Part shown: positions 41,847 through 49,373 of the stretch, in pieces
How the letters are laid out: each line of letters starts with the position of its first letter
Position numbering within the stretch: the first letter of the stretch is position 1
Source of the DNA: CAVZZG01 sp963779685
Lineage (GTDB): Bacteria; Actinomycetota; Thermoleophilia; Gaiellales; F1-60-MAGs149
Assembly: GCA_963779685.1 (NCBI GenBank)
Contig: CAVZZG010000001.1
Coordinates: 1,364,001 to 1,428,000 of the forward strand
Direction: 5' to 3'
Length of the DNA stretch: 64,000 nt
Notes under the pieces: generated by a model
Told to the model about the DNA's origin: nothing
Databases searched by the model: none
What the model saw: the letters and a program-made list of their open reading frames with translations, nothing else
Made by a program: the position numbers and the translations under genes

Positions 41847-44478
41847 GGAGCTTCTCCCCCTCCGGGTCGTAGAAGGCGTGACCTTCGTGGACGGTGGCGG
41901 GCGAGCCGCCGACCATGATCGAGGCGCCCGGGCGGGCGTTCTCGCCGCGCACCCAGGCGAGACCGATGGGGTGGCCGAGCACGGGCGACTGCCAGGCCGA
42001 CGTGACGCGGCCGGCGAGCTGCCCGTTGATCGTGACGGTCGAACCCTCCTCGGGGCACGCATTCCCGACCGGCATGCGCCACGGGACGAGCAGCTCGCGG
42101 TCGGTGCGGCTCTGGTGGCGGCGCAGGGCCGCCTTGCCCACGAAGTCGGGCTTGTCCATCTTGACCGCCCACTGCATGCCGACCTTCCAGGGCGTCGTCT
42201 CGAAGTCGGTGTCCTGGGAGACGATGATGTGGCCCTTCTCCAGTCGCAGCAAGCGCTGGGCCATGAGGCCGAAGGGACGGATGTCCCACTCCTCACCGGC
42301 TTCGAGCAGTGCCTTCCAGAGATGTTCCGACTGCGACGCGGGGAAGTGCAGCTCGTACGCCAGTTCGCCGACGAAGCCGAGCCGCATGGCGAGGCACTCG
42401 ACGCCCGCCACGGTGATCCGGCGATGGCGGATGTACGGGAAGCTCTCGCGGTCGAGCGGGTCGCTCGACACCTTCTGCAGCAGGGCCCGCGCCTGGGGTC
42501 CGGCGACGTTGAGCGCCCCCAGCGACGCGGTCTGGTTCACGACGTACACCTCGTGACCCCACGCCTCCGCCCAGTCGAGCATCCACGACTCGAGCCGCTC
42601 GGCACCCGACGTGGTGACCGTCAGGTAGTAGCGGCCGTCGCCGAGGGCGCAGACCGTGCCGTCGTCGATGATCACGCCGCCCTCCTCGAGCAGGAGGCCG
42701 TAGCGCAGCCGCCCCGGCTCGAGATCGGCGACGCGCATCGGGTAGAGCCGCTCGAGGAACTCCGTGGCGTCCCGCCCGGCAACCAGGAACTTGCCCAGCG
42801 TCCCGACGTCGATCAGCCCGACCCGCTCGCGCACGGCGCGGTACTCGCCATCCACGTCGCCGTTGTAGGCCTCGACGCGCTTCCACGGCCCGGCCCACAT
42901 CATCGACGCACCCGCCGCGAGGTGGACGTCGGTCAGCGCCGTGTGGCGCTCGAGGTGATGGGCCGCGCCCGCGATGGCCTGCTCCAGCGTGATCGGCCGG
43001 GTTGGCGGCCGCAGCGTGGTCGGGTTCGAGACGCGGTGCAGCTCGGGGTTCTTCCGGGCGGCCACGGCCCGCAGCTGGTCGGAGCAGAGGCGGCCCTGGC
43101 ACGGCCCCATGGTCACCGTCGTGTACCGCTTCAGCAGCTCGGCGGAGTCGAAGCCCTCGTCGATCGCGACCTCGAGATCCTTCACCGAGACGTCCTCGCA
43201 CAGGCAGACGTAGCCGGCGGCACCGCAGGTGCGCGGCTTCTGCGGCTCGACCTGGTACAGCGCGGGGCCTGCCGCCGCAGCGGCGCCGGCGGCGCGGCCG
43301 CTCGCGGCCGCTTCGTCGAGGCCGAGGCCGTCGCCGGCGGCATCGCCGGCGATGACGACCGGCAGGTCGTACGCGAGCCGGACGAGGTGCTCGTTCGGCT
43401 GGATCTCGCTGCCGATGGCGAGCAGGTCGCAGGTGATCGTGCGGCCGGCGGCCACGACGCCCGACAGGGCCTTGCGGCCCTTGGCAGCGGTGATCTCGCC
43501 GCGGACGACCTCGATGCCGTCGAGCGCGGACGTGTCGAGCCCCTCGGGGGCGACCACCGCCGCGATCGCGACCCCTGCGGCGCGCAGGGTGGCGACGTGC
43601 GCGAGCGCCTCGGGCTGCTCGGCCCACACCACGGCCCGCTCGCCGGGCTTCACGCCGTGGACGCCCGCCAGCCGGGCCGCTCCGCGGGCCAGCATGACGC
43701 CGGGCAGGTCGTTACCCGCAAACACCCGGTGCAGCTCGCGACCGCCGCAGGCCAGGACGATCGCCAGCGGGTGCACGTGGAGCGTCTCGTCGCCGGCCAC
43801 GGCGATCAGCAGCGGGCCCTCGTAGAGACCGGTCGCAGAGGCGTCCCAGATCGTCTCGATGCGCGCGTCCCGTGCGACCTCGGCCTCGAGCCCGGCGATC
43901 GCATCGCGGGTCGGGCCGGCGGCGACGCGGGCGCCGGGCGTGTGCTCGTCGATCAGGAGCACCGACTTGCCGGCTGCGGCCGCCGCCAGCGCGGCGGAGA
44001 GCCCGGCCACGCCGGCGCCGACGACCAGGACGTCCGGGTGGTGGTTGACGCGGTTCAGGTGGCGGGGCGCGTCGTGCGGATCGACGAAGCCAAGGCCCGC
44101 CATCTTGCGGATCATCGGCTCGGCCATGGGCCACGCGAACTTCGGCTTGATGCCGGCCTTGTAGTAGAAACCGACCGGCAGCGCCCAGTGCATGCGGTCG
44201 ATGATCGCCAGCGCATCTCGGTCGACCGATGGCCACGCGTTCTGGCGGGCGACCTTCTGGCCCGGCTTCGCGCGGCACTCGCACGACCGCACGTTGACCT
44301 CGCCGTCGACGGTCACGAGGCAGTTCGGGCAGTCGCCCGCGCTGCAGTACAGCCCTCGCGGGCGGTGGTACTTGAAGGAACGCGAGAACACCCGCACACC
44401 GCTGCGGTAGAGCGCCGCGGCGATGGTGTCGCCCTCCCTGATGGGGATCTCCGTCCCCTCGAGCTCGATGGACGCCAA
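41839..44478 (-). CDS. soxA: sarcosine oxidase alpha subunit with cluster-binding cysteines
   Basis: An 879-residue multidomain subunit. Its N-terminal ferredoxin-like domain has Cys45, Cys50, Cys53 and Cys66, a plant-type [2Fe-2S] spacing. An FAD/NAD domain follows (VLVVGAGVAGLSAALAA near 145). Then comes a BFD-like segment with CLCEDV and GPCQGRLC, a second four-Cys site. The C-terminal third is a GcvT aminomethyltransferase fold that passes the methylene group to tetrahydrofolate. TTG 44478 is chosen because GGAGGA lies just upstream and it follows the soxD stop by 10 bp; earlier starts would overlap soxD. The cysteines suggest electrons go to a carrier rather than oxygen. Confidence 0.9.
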   Translation of the reverse strand: MASIELEGTEIPIREGDTIAAALYRSGVRVFSRSFKYHRPRGLYCSAGDCPNCLVTVDGEVNVRSCECRAKPGQKVARQNAWPSVDRDALAIIDRMHWALPVGFYYKAGIKPKFAWPMAEPMIRKMAGLGFVDPHDAPRHLNRVNHHPDVLVVGAGVAGLSAALAAAAAGKSVLLIDEHTPGARVAAGPTRDAIAGLEAEVARDARIETIWDASATGLYEGPLLIAVAGDETLHVHPLAIVLACGGRELHRVFAGNDLPGVMLARGAARLAGVHGVKPGERAVVWAEQPEALAHVATLRAAGVAIAAVVAPEGLDTSALDGIEVVRGEITAAKGRKALSGVVAAGRTITCDLLAIGSEIQPNEHLVRLAYDLPVVIAGDAAGDGLGLDEAAASGRAAGAAAAAGPALYQVEPQKPRTCGAAGYVCLCEDVSVKDLEVAIDEGFDSAELLKRYTTVTMGPCQGRLCSDQLRAVAARKNPELHRVSNPTTLRPPTRPITLEQAIAGAAHHLERHTALTDVHLAAGASMMWAGPWKRVEAYNGDVDGEYRAVRERVGLIDVGTLGKFLVAGRDATEFLERLYPMRVADLEPGRLRYGLLLEEGGVIIDDGTVCALGDGRYYLTVTTSGAERLESWMLDWAEAWGHEVYVVNQTASLGALNVAGPQARALLQKVSSDPLDRESFPYIRHRRITVAGVECLAMRLGFVGELAYELHFPASQSEHLWKALLEAGEEWDIRPFGLMAQRLLRLEKGHIIVSQDTDFETTPWKVGMQWAVKMDKPDFVGKAALRRHQSRTDRELLVPWRMPVGNACPEEGSTVTINGQLAGRVTSAWQSPVLGHPIGLAWVRGENARPGASIMVGGSPATVHEGHAFYDPEGEKLRA

Positions 44479-44488
44479 CTGTCCTCCG

Positions 44489-44767
44489 TCAGGCGTGCGT
44501 CGCCACGTCGCCGGCCGGTTCGCCGGGCTGGGCGAGGATGATGTTGGAGCGCGTGTCACGGGTGATCGTCACGAACCGCCGGCATCCGGCAGCGTGGAAC
44601 CAGCGCTCGCGCTGCGGGCCGTTGGCGTTGCGCCGGAGCCAGAGGCGGGCGATCTCCGCCTCGTCCGAGGCCTCCGGGTCGGCCAGTGGCCGCACCTCGC
44701 CGTTGTAGCTGAACTCCGCACACGACCGCGGGCCGCAGTTGGGACAGCGTATGGAGAAATGACTCAC
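44489..44767 (-). CDS. soxD: sarcosine oxidase delta subunit
   Basis: The 92-residue zinc-binding subunit. It begins (V)SHFSIRCPNCGPRSCAEF, with the CPxCG knuckle and a third Cys, and a later Cys/His region GCRRFVTITRDT. 'WLRRNANGPQRERWFHAAGC' is the diagnostic SoxD helix. GTG 44767 has a TACCGT hexamer 7 nt upstream and no Shine-Dalgarno, so the operon is probably leaderless. It leads the soxD-soxA-soxG-soxB-hydrolase operon. Confidence 0.9.
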   Translation of the reverse strand: MSHFSIRCPNCGPRSCAEFSYNGEVRPLADPEASDEAEIARLWLRRNANGPQRERWFHAAGCRRFVTITRDTRSNIILAQPGEPAGDVATHA

Positions 44768-44774
44768 ATGGGAG

Positions 44775-44780
44775 ACGGTA
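44775..44780 (-). promoter_or_regulatory. -10 element of the sox operon
   Basis: TACCGT on the minus strand, 7 nt before the soxD GTG. It lies in the divergent spacer shared with formate-THF ligase. Confidence 0.5.
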
Positions 44781-44851
44781 CAGGGCCGGGACCGACCCCC
44801 GCATTGTGGAGATCGCACACACTCTCGCGCCGAACGTGTCAACCGCTGCCG

Positions 44852-44881
44852 TCGGACCGCGGCGACCGGCGCGCGTACGAT
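44852..44881 (+). promoter_or_regulatory. candidate promoter of formate-THF ligase
   Basis: TCGGAC (44852-44857), an 18-bp spacer, and TACGAT (44876-44881). A leader of about 35 nt with AAGGAG follows, so this gene is not leaderless. Confidence 0.45.
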
Positions 44882-44924
44882 CCAGCCTGGCCCGCCGCCG
44901 CATGCGCCCGATGAAGGAGAAGAC

Positions 44925-46598
44925 GTGAAGTCGAGTCTCGAGATCGCCCAGGACCACCGGATGCAGCCGATCGCCGACATCGCGCGATCGATCGGCCTCG
45001 AAGACGACGAGATCGAGCTGTACGGGCGGTACAAGGCGAAGATCGACCTGTCGGTGATCGACCGGCTGAAAGACCGGCCCGACGCCAAGATCGTGAACGT
45101 CACCGCGATCACGCCCACGCCGGCGGGCGAGGGGAAGACGACCACCTCCGTGTCGCTGACCCAGGGGCTCGGGCGGATCGGGCGGCGGCCGATCCTGTGC
45201 CTGCGGGAGCCCTCGCTCGGCCCGATCTTCGGCGTCAAGGGCGGCGCTGCCGGCGGCGGCTACGCCCAGGTGGTGCCAATGGAGGACCTGAACCTCCACT
45301 TCACCGGCGACCTCCACGCCATCACGTCGGCCAACAATCTGCTGTCGGCGTTCATCGACGCGCACGTCTACCACGGCAACGAGCTCGGCATCGATCCATC
45401 CTCGATCTCGTGGCGGCGGTGCCTCGACATGAACGACCGCCACCTGCGGTTCGTCGTGTCCGGGCTCGGCGGCAAGACCAACGGGATCCCGCGCGAGACC
45501 GGCTTCGACATCACCGCCGCGTCCGAGGTGACGGCGATCCTCGCACTCGCGAGCGACCTCGCCGACCTTCGCCGGCGGCTGGGTTCGATCACCGTCGCGT
45601 CCACGTACGACGGCCGCCCGGTGACCGCCGAGGAGATCCGCTGCGCGGGCGCGATGACGACGCTGCTGCGCGACGCCATCAAGCCGAATCTCATCCAGAC
45701 GCTCGAGGGTCAGGCGTGCCTCATGCACGGCGCGCCCTTCGCGAACATCGCGCACGGCAACAACTCCATCGTGGCCGACCGCGTCGGCCTGAAGGTCGGC
45801 GACTACCTCGTGACGGAGTCCGGGTTCGCGTCCGACATGGGCATGGAGAAGTTCATGGACATCGTCTGCCGGTCGGGAGGCCTGCAGCCTCATGCCGTCG
45901 TCGTGGTGGCGACGGTGCGAGCCCTCTGCATGCATGGCGGCGGTGGCCTCGAGAAGCCCTCGTCGGCCGCGGAGACCATGCGGCTCATCGAGGTCGGGTG
46001 CGAGAACCTCGCCAAGCACGTCGAGAACGTCCGCGAGTTCGGGATCGAGCCCGTGGTCGCGGTCAACCGCCGGCCCGAGGACACGCCCGAGGAGCTCGCG
46101 CTGGTGAAGCGCCTCGCCACCGAGGCCGGCGCGCTGGCCGCCGTCCACAACGGGTTCGGCGAGGGCGGCGCCGGCGCCACCGAGCTCGCCGAGGCCGTGG
46201 TCGAGGCATGCGAGCGACCGTCGTCGTTCCGCCTCCTGTACGCGGACGACGCGCCCATGAAGAAGAAGATCGAGGCGATCGCGACCCGCATCTACGGCGC
46301 CGACGGCGTCGACTTCGCCCCCCTGGCGGTCGAGAAGCTGAAGCAGTTCGAGGCCCAGGGCCTCGGGCACTTCACCGTCTGCATGGCGAAGACCCACCTC
46401 TCGCTGACCGCCGACCCGTCCGCCAAGGGCCGTCCCCGGAACTTCCGCATCCCGGTGCGCGACGTCCGCGCCTACACCGGCGCGGGCTTCATCGTGCCCC
46501 TCTGCGGCGACATGATGACCATGCCCGGCCTGGGCAAGACGCCGGCCGGCTTCAACGTCGACATCGACGCGAGCGGGAAGATCTCCGGGATGTTCTAG
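44925..46598 (+). CDS. fhs: formate-tetrahydrofolate ligase
   Basis: A 557-residue enzyme that makes 10-formyl-THF from formate, THF and ATP. ITPTPAGEGKTTTS near residues 62-75 is the ATP-binding loop. 'REPSLGPIFGVKGGAAGGGYAQV' and NIAHGNNSIVAD are invariant family stretches, and the C-terminus MTMPGLGKTPAGFNVD is also diagnostic. Divergent from the sox operon, it can recharge folate with one-carbon units in parallel with sarcosine-derived 5,10-methylene-THF. Start GTG 44925 follows AAGGAG. Confidence 0.97.
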   Translation: MKSSLEIAQDHRMQPIADIARSIGLEDDEIELYGRYKAKIDLSVIDRLKDRPDAKIVNVTAITPTPAGEGKTTTSVSLTQGLGRIGRRPILCLREPSLGPIFGVKGGAAGGGYAQVVPMEDLNLHFTGDLHAITSANNLLSAFIDAHVYHGNELGIDPSSISWRRCLDMNDRHLRFVVSGLGGKTNGIPRETGFDITAASEVTAILALASDLADLRRRLGSITVASTYDGRPVTAEEIRCAGAMTTLLRDAIKPNLIQTLEGQACLMHGAPFANIAHGNNSIVADRVGLKVGDYLVTESGFASDMGMEKFMDIVCRSGGLQPHAVVVVATVRALCMHGGGGLEKPSSAAETMRLIEVGCENLAKHVENVREFGIEPVVAVNRRPEDTPEELALVKRLATEAGALAAVHNGFGEGGAGATELAEAVVEACERPSSFRLLYADDAPMKKKIEAIATRIYGADGVDFAPLAVEKLKQFEAQGLGHFTVCMAKTHLSLTADPSAKGRPRNFRIPVRDVRAYTGAGFIVPLCGDMMTMPGLGKTPAGFNVDIDASGKISGMF

Positions 46599-46599
46599 C

Positions 46600-46632
46600 G
46601 GGAATCCGCCCTCCGGGCGGATTCCCACTCTT
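46600..46632 (+). terminator. intrinsic terminator of fhs
   Basis: A perfect 12-bp stem, GGGAATCCGCCC (46600-46611) with GGGCGGATTCCC (46615-46626), closes on a 3-nt loop just after the stop codon. It is followed by ACTCTTT, giving a short T-run. Confidence 0.85.
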
Positions 46633-46658
46633 TGGACCGGGCGACCGCCGCTGAGGGT

Positions 46659-46760
46659 GGCGTCGGCCCCTGAGGGCGCGCCCGTTCGCGAAGTGCTGCA
46701 GGGGAGGCGGGCGTCGTCCGCTGCGGGCGCGCTCGTTCGCGAAGTCGCAGCGGGGGGATG
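46659..46760. repeat. two imperfect 51-bp tandem repeats
   Basis: Units at 46659-46709 and 46710-46760 share about 80% identity by eye. Both contain GGGCGCGC(C/T)CGTTCGCGAAGT. The whole 46633-47094 stretch is gene-free and rich in short repeats, including a GGACGGGGACAGTCCC block at 47008-47023 like those at 28.9 kb. Short frames here lack ribosome sites or family resemblance. Confidence 0.6.
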
Positions 46761-47007
46761 GCGCCGCCATGGGAAATGATGCGAGCCGCAGGCGAGCGTG
46801 CGATTCCTGTGGTGGCCCGTCCTCCTGGCGAACGCCCGACGGCAAACGGGACGCGGAAGCTTCGCTTACCGCGGCTTCGCCGACGGAGGCCGTGGTGGGC
46901 GAGGGCGCGGCCTCGCAGGCCGTTGTGGGCGGGTTGGCGTTCGCTCAGGGGCCGGGGCGATTGCTCGCTCCGACCGCCTCACTGCCTGTGAGGAGGCGGC
47001 GGCTTGT

Positions 47008-47073
47008 GGACGGGGACAGTCCCAGTCGGGTGCCGGCCACTTGATTCGCTCCGCGTAAGGGACTGGCCCGGAG
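47008..47073. repeat. partial REP/MITE-like repeat
   Basis: GGACGGGGACAGTCCC (47008-47023) matches the palindromic block at 28875-28891. A weaker inverted relative, AAGGGACTGGCCC, lies near 47057-47070. It is probably a degraded or minimal copy of the 28.9-kb element. Confidence 0.5.
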
Positions 47074-47094
47074 CTTGCGTTCGCTCGACGGACG

Positions 47095-48003
47095 CTACTG
47101 CGCCGGTTCTTCATCGGGCGGAACGTCACGTTCCGCCCGCTCCCGGTTCCAGATCTGGGCGTTCAGGAACGCGGCGACCGTGATCAGCCGTGCGATCAGG
47201 AACAGCCAGAGCAGGATCACCGTCGCCGCGCCGAGCATGCCGTAGGTGTCGACCGACCGGCCCAGCTTCGGGGCCAGGTAGACGTTCACGAAGGCGTGCA
47301 TGCACAGCGCACCGACGCCGATCAGCAGGCTGCCCGGCACGAGGGCGCGCGGTGTGGCGCGCGGGTGCGGGAAGACGGCCGTGATGCCGAAGCCGAGCGT
47401 GAAGTAGACCGCGACCATGGAGAGCGACAGCGCCACGGGTCCGAGTCCGACGGCATCGACCAGCTTGCCGATGCTCGACCCGATGATCGAGATGATGCCG
47501 GCGACCAGTGTGAACACCGCCCCGGCAAGCGGCGGGCGTCGCACCTTCCGGATCGGCAGTTGCCAGGCGAGCGAGTGCACGATCGTCAGGGCCCGCACGA
47601 CGCCGATCCCGAACCAGACCGAGAATCCAATGCCGATTACCAGGAGCAGCCAAGGCGAGGTGTGCGACGCGTCGACGACCTCGCGTTCGGCTGCCGTCAC
47701 GGCAGCCGCCAGGCCACGTCCCTCGGCGGCCTTGGACAGGTCTTGCGACCCGGAATGCGAGAAGATCTTCGATATCGCGGCGGCGGCGAGGCCGAGTGGC
47801 ACCAGCCAGAAGAAGAACCGGTAGGCCAGCCCGCCGGCCAGCAGCCCCCCGCCGGTCGCGCGCTCGCGGAGGCTGGCCTCGAACACCGTGCCGAGCACCG
47901 GCACCCGCTCGACCGCCAACTCGACGCCCGTGACGGCCCGCTGGCGGGCTCGGCCGATGCGGCCGAGCCCGCCCGTTACGGTGTCGTCGTGCGGGTCAGG
48001 CAA
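47095..48003 (-). CDS. YihY/BrkB family inner-membrane protein
   Basis: A 302-residue protein with six predicted helices. The family mark is the helix GGLLAGGLAYRFFFWLVPLGL near residue 50, with 'HAFVNVYLAPKLGRSVDTYGMLGAATVILLW' in the C-terminal half reported here in part. BrkB/YihY proteins were once called RNase BN; they are now regarded as membrane proteins of unclear transport role. TTG 48003 overlaps the 3' end of the iron-sulfur subunit gene by 8 bp. A perfect 10-bp inverted repeat (47115-47124 with 47130-47139) lies within its last codons. Confidence 0.85.
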   Translation of the reverse strand: MPDPHDDTVTGGLGRIGRARQRAVTGVELAVERVPVLGTVFEASLRERATGGGLLAGGLAYRFFFWLVPLGLAAAAISKIFSHSGSQDLSKAAEGRGLAAAVTAAEREVVDASHTSPWLLLVIGIGFSVWFGIGVVRALTIVHSLAWQLPIRKVRRPPLAGAVFTLVAGIISIIGSSIGKLVDAVGLGPVALSLSMVAVYFTLGFGITAVFPHPRATPRALVPGSLLIGVGALCMHAFVNVYLAPKLGRSVDTYGMLGAATVILLWLFLIARLITVAAFLNAQIWNRERAERDVPPDEEPAQ

Positions 48004-48466
48004 TGGCGCCCGAAGCGACCTTCCTGACCGCGCGCACGATGCCGTCGTAGCCGGTGCAGCGGCAGAGGTTGCCCGACAGCGCGATCCGGATCTCCTCCTC
48101 GGTCGGATCCGGGTTCACGCCCAGCAGGGCCGTCGCCGAGATCAGCATCCCGGGCGTGCAGAACCCGCACTGGACGCCACCCTCGTCGAGGAATGCCGCC
48201 TGGAGAGCGCTGAGGTCGTCGCCGTCGGAGAGCCCTTCGACGGTCGTGATCGAGCGGCCGTCGGCCTGGACGGCGAGGTACGAGCACGAGTTCACGGGGT
48301 TGCCGTCCATGATCATCATGCAGGCGCCGCACTCGGAGTCGTCGCAGCCCTCCTTCGAGCCGGTGAGCCCGAGGTGGTCGCGGACCGCGACGAGCAGGCT
48401 CGTCCCGGCGTCGACGACCACCGGGTAGGGGACGCCGTTGACGTTGAGCGTGATCGAGTTCGACAT
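47996..48466 (-). CDS. molybdenum hydroxylase, [2Fe-2S] subunit
   Basis: A 156-residue small subunit of the xanthine dehydrogenase/CoxS family. The plant-type cluster is at Cys41, Cys46, Cys49 and Cys61. The second cluster is bound by QCGFCTPGM and NLCRCTGY in the C-terminal helical domain. 'DGNPVNSCSYLAVQADG' is the usual link. ATG 48466 sits 10 bp after the FAD subunit gene. Electrons pass from the molybdenum site through these clusters to FAD. Confidence 0.95.
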   Translation of the reverse strand: MSNSITLNVNGVPYPVVVDAGTSLLVAVRDHLGLTGSKEGCDDSECGACMMIMDGNPVNSCSYLAVQADGRSITTVEGLSDGDDLSALQAAFLDEGGVQCGFCTPGMLISATALLGVNPDPTEEEIRIALSGNLCRCTGYDGIVRAVRKVASGAIA

Positions 48467-48476
48467 CAGCGTCACC

Positions 48477-49373
48477 TCAGGACGTGGCGTAGGTCGAGGA
48501 ACTGGCCGGGATGGCGACGGCGTTGCCGCTGGCGCGCGCGATCGCGGCCGCAATCGCACGGCCGGCGATCACCGCCGCCATGGCGCGCCGGTAGTCCGCG
48601 GAGCCACGGACGTCCGAGATGGGAGCGGAGGCTGCGGCCGCGGCGTCGGCGGCGGCGGCGATGGCTGCGGCGCCACCATCCGTGCCGACCAGCGCACCCT
48701 CGGCTGCAGCGACCCGGTGGATGGTCGGCGCCAGTGCCGTGATCGCGACCCTGGCGGCGGTGATCCGGCCGCCGTCGATGGTGACGGCCGCCCCGGCGCC
48801 AACGATCGCGATCTCCATCTGGCGGCGGTACTCGAGCCGCACGTAGGAGGAACCCGTCCCGGCCGCCGGCGCGGGCAGGTCGATGGCGACGAGCAGTTCG
48901 CCGGCGCCGGCATTCGTGCGGCCAGGGCCTGCGAAGAGGTCTTCCACGGCGACCTGGCGGTTGCCGCCGGGCCCGCGTAGCGTCGCGATGGCGCCCAGGC
49001 AGATCAACGGCGCACCGGTGTCCATCGCCGGTGAGCAGTTCATGACGTTCCCGCCGATGGTGCCGTTCGCCCGGGTGGCGTGGGAGCCGACGATGGCCGA
49101 GGCATCCGCGAGGCCGCTGAAGCGGGTGCAGATGGCGTCGCTGGCGACGATCTCGGCGTGCGTCGCGAGCGCGCCGAGGCGGATCCCGCCGCCCTGCTCC
49201 GAGATGCCGCGCAGATCGGCGATGCGGTCGATCGAGACCATGCTGTCCGGCAGTGATGCCTTGCCCTGCCGCGCGCCGACGACGAGGTCGGTGCCCCCGG
49301 CTACCGGCCGGGCGCCGCCGGCAAGCGCTGCCACGGCCTCCTCGACGCTGCGTGCTTCGGTGTACGTGCTCAC
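48477..49373 (-). CDS. molybdenum hydroxylase, FAD-binding subunit
   Basis: A 298-residue medium subunit (CoxM/XdhB type). GGARPVAGGTDLVVGARQ near residue 20 is the first FAD loop. 'SHATRANGTIGGNVMNCSPAMDTG' has the TIGGN motif and binds the pyrophosphate. The CO-dehydrogenase flavoprotein C-terminal domain occupies about 180-285. GTG 49373 overlaps the large subunit stop by 4 bp (GTGA). The C-terminus is very Ala-rich. Confidence 0.93.
   Translation of the reverse strand: MSTYTEARSVEEAVAALAGGARPVAGGTDLVVGARQGKASLPDSMVSIDRIADLRGISEQGGGIRLGALATHAEIVASDAICTRFSGLADASAIVGSHATRANGTIGGNVMNCSPAMDTGAPLICLGAIATLRGPGGNRQVAVEDLFAGPGRTNAGAGELLVAIDLPAPAAGTGSSYVRLEYRRQMEIAIVGAGAAVTIDGGRITAARVAITALAPTIHRVAAAEGALVGTDGGAAAIAAAADAAAAASAPISDVRGSADYRRAMAAVIAGRAIAAAIARASGNAVAIPASSSTYATS

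Noticed and set aside
44768..44924. Glycine or folate riboswitch before the fhs or sox genes.
   Set aside because: The 157-bp spacer has no conserved riboswitch core or pairing that I could recognise.
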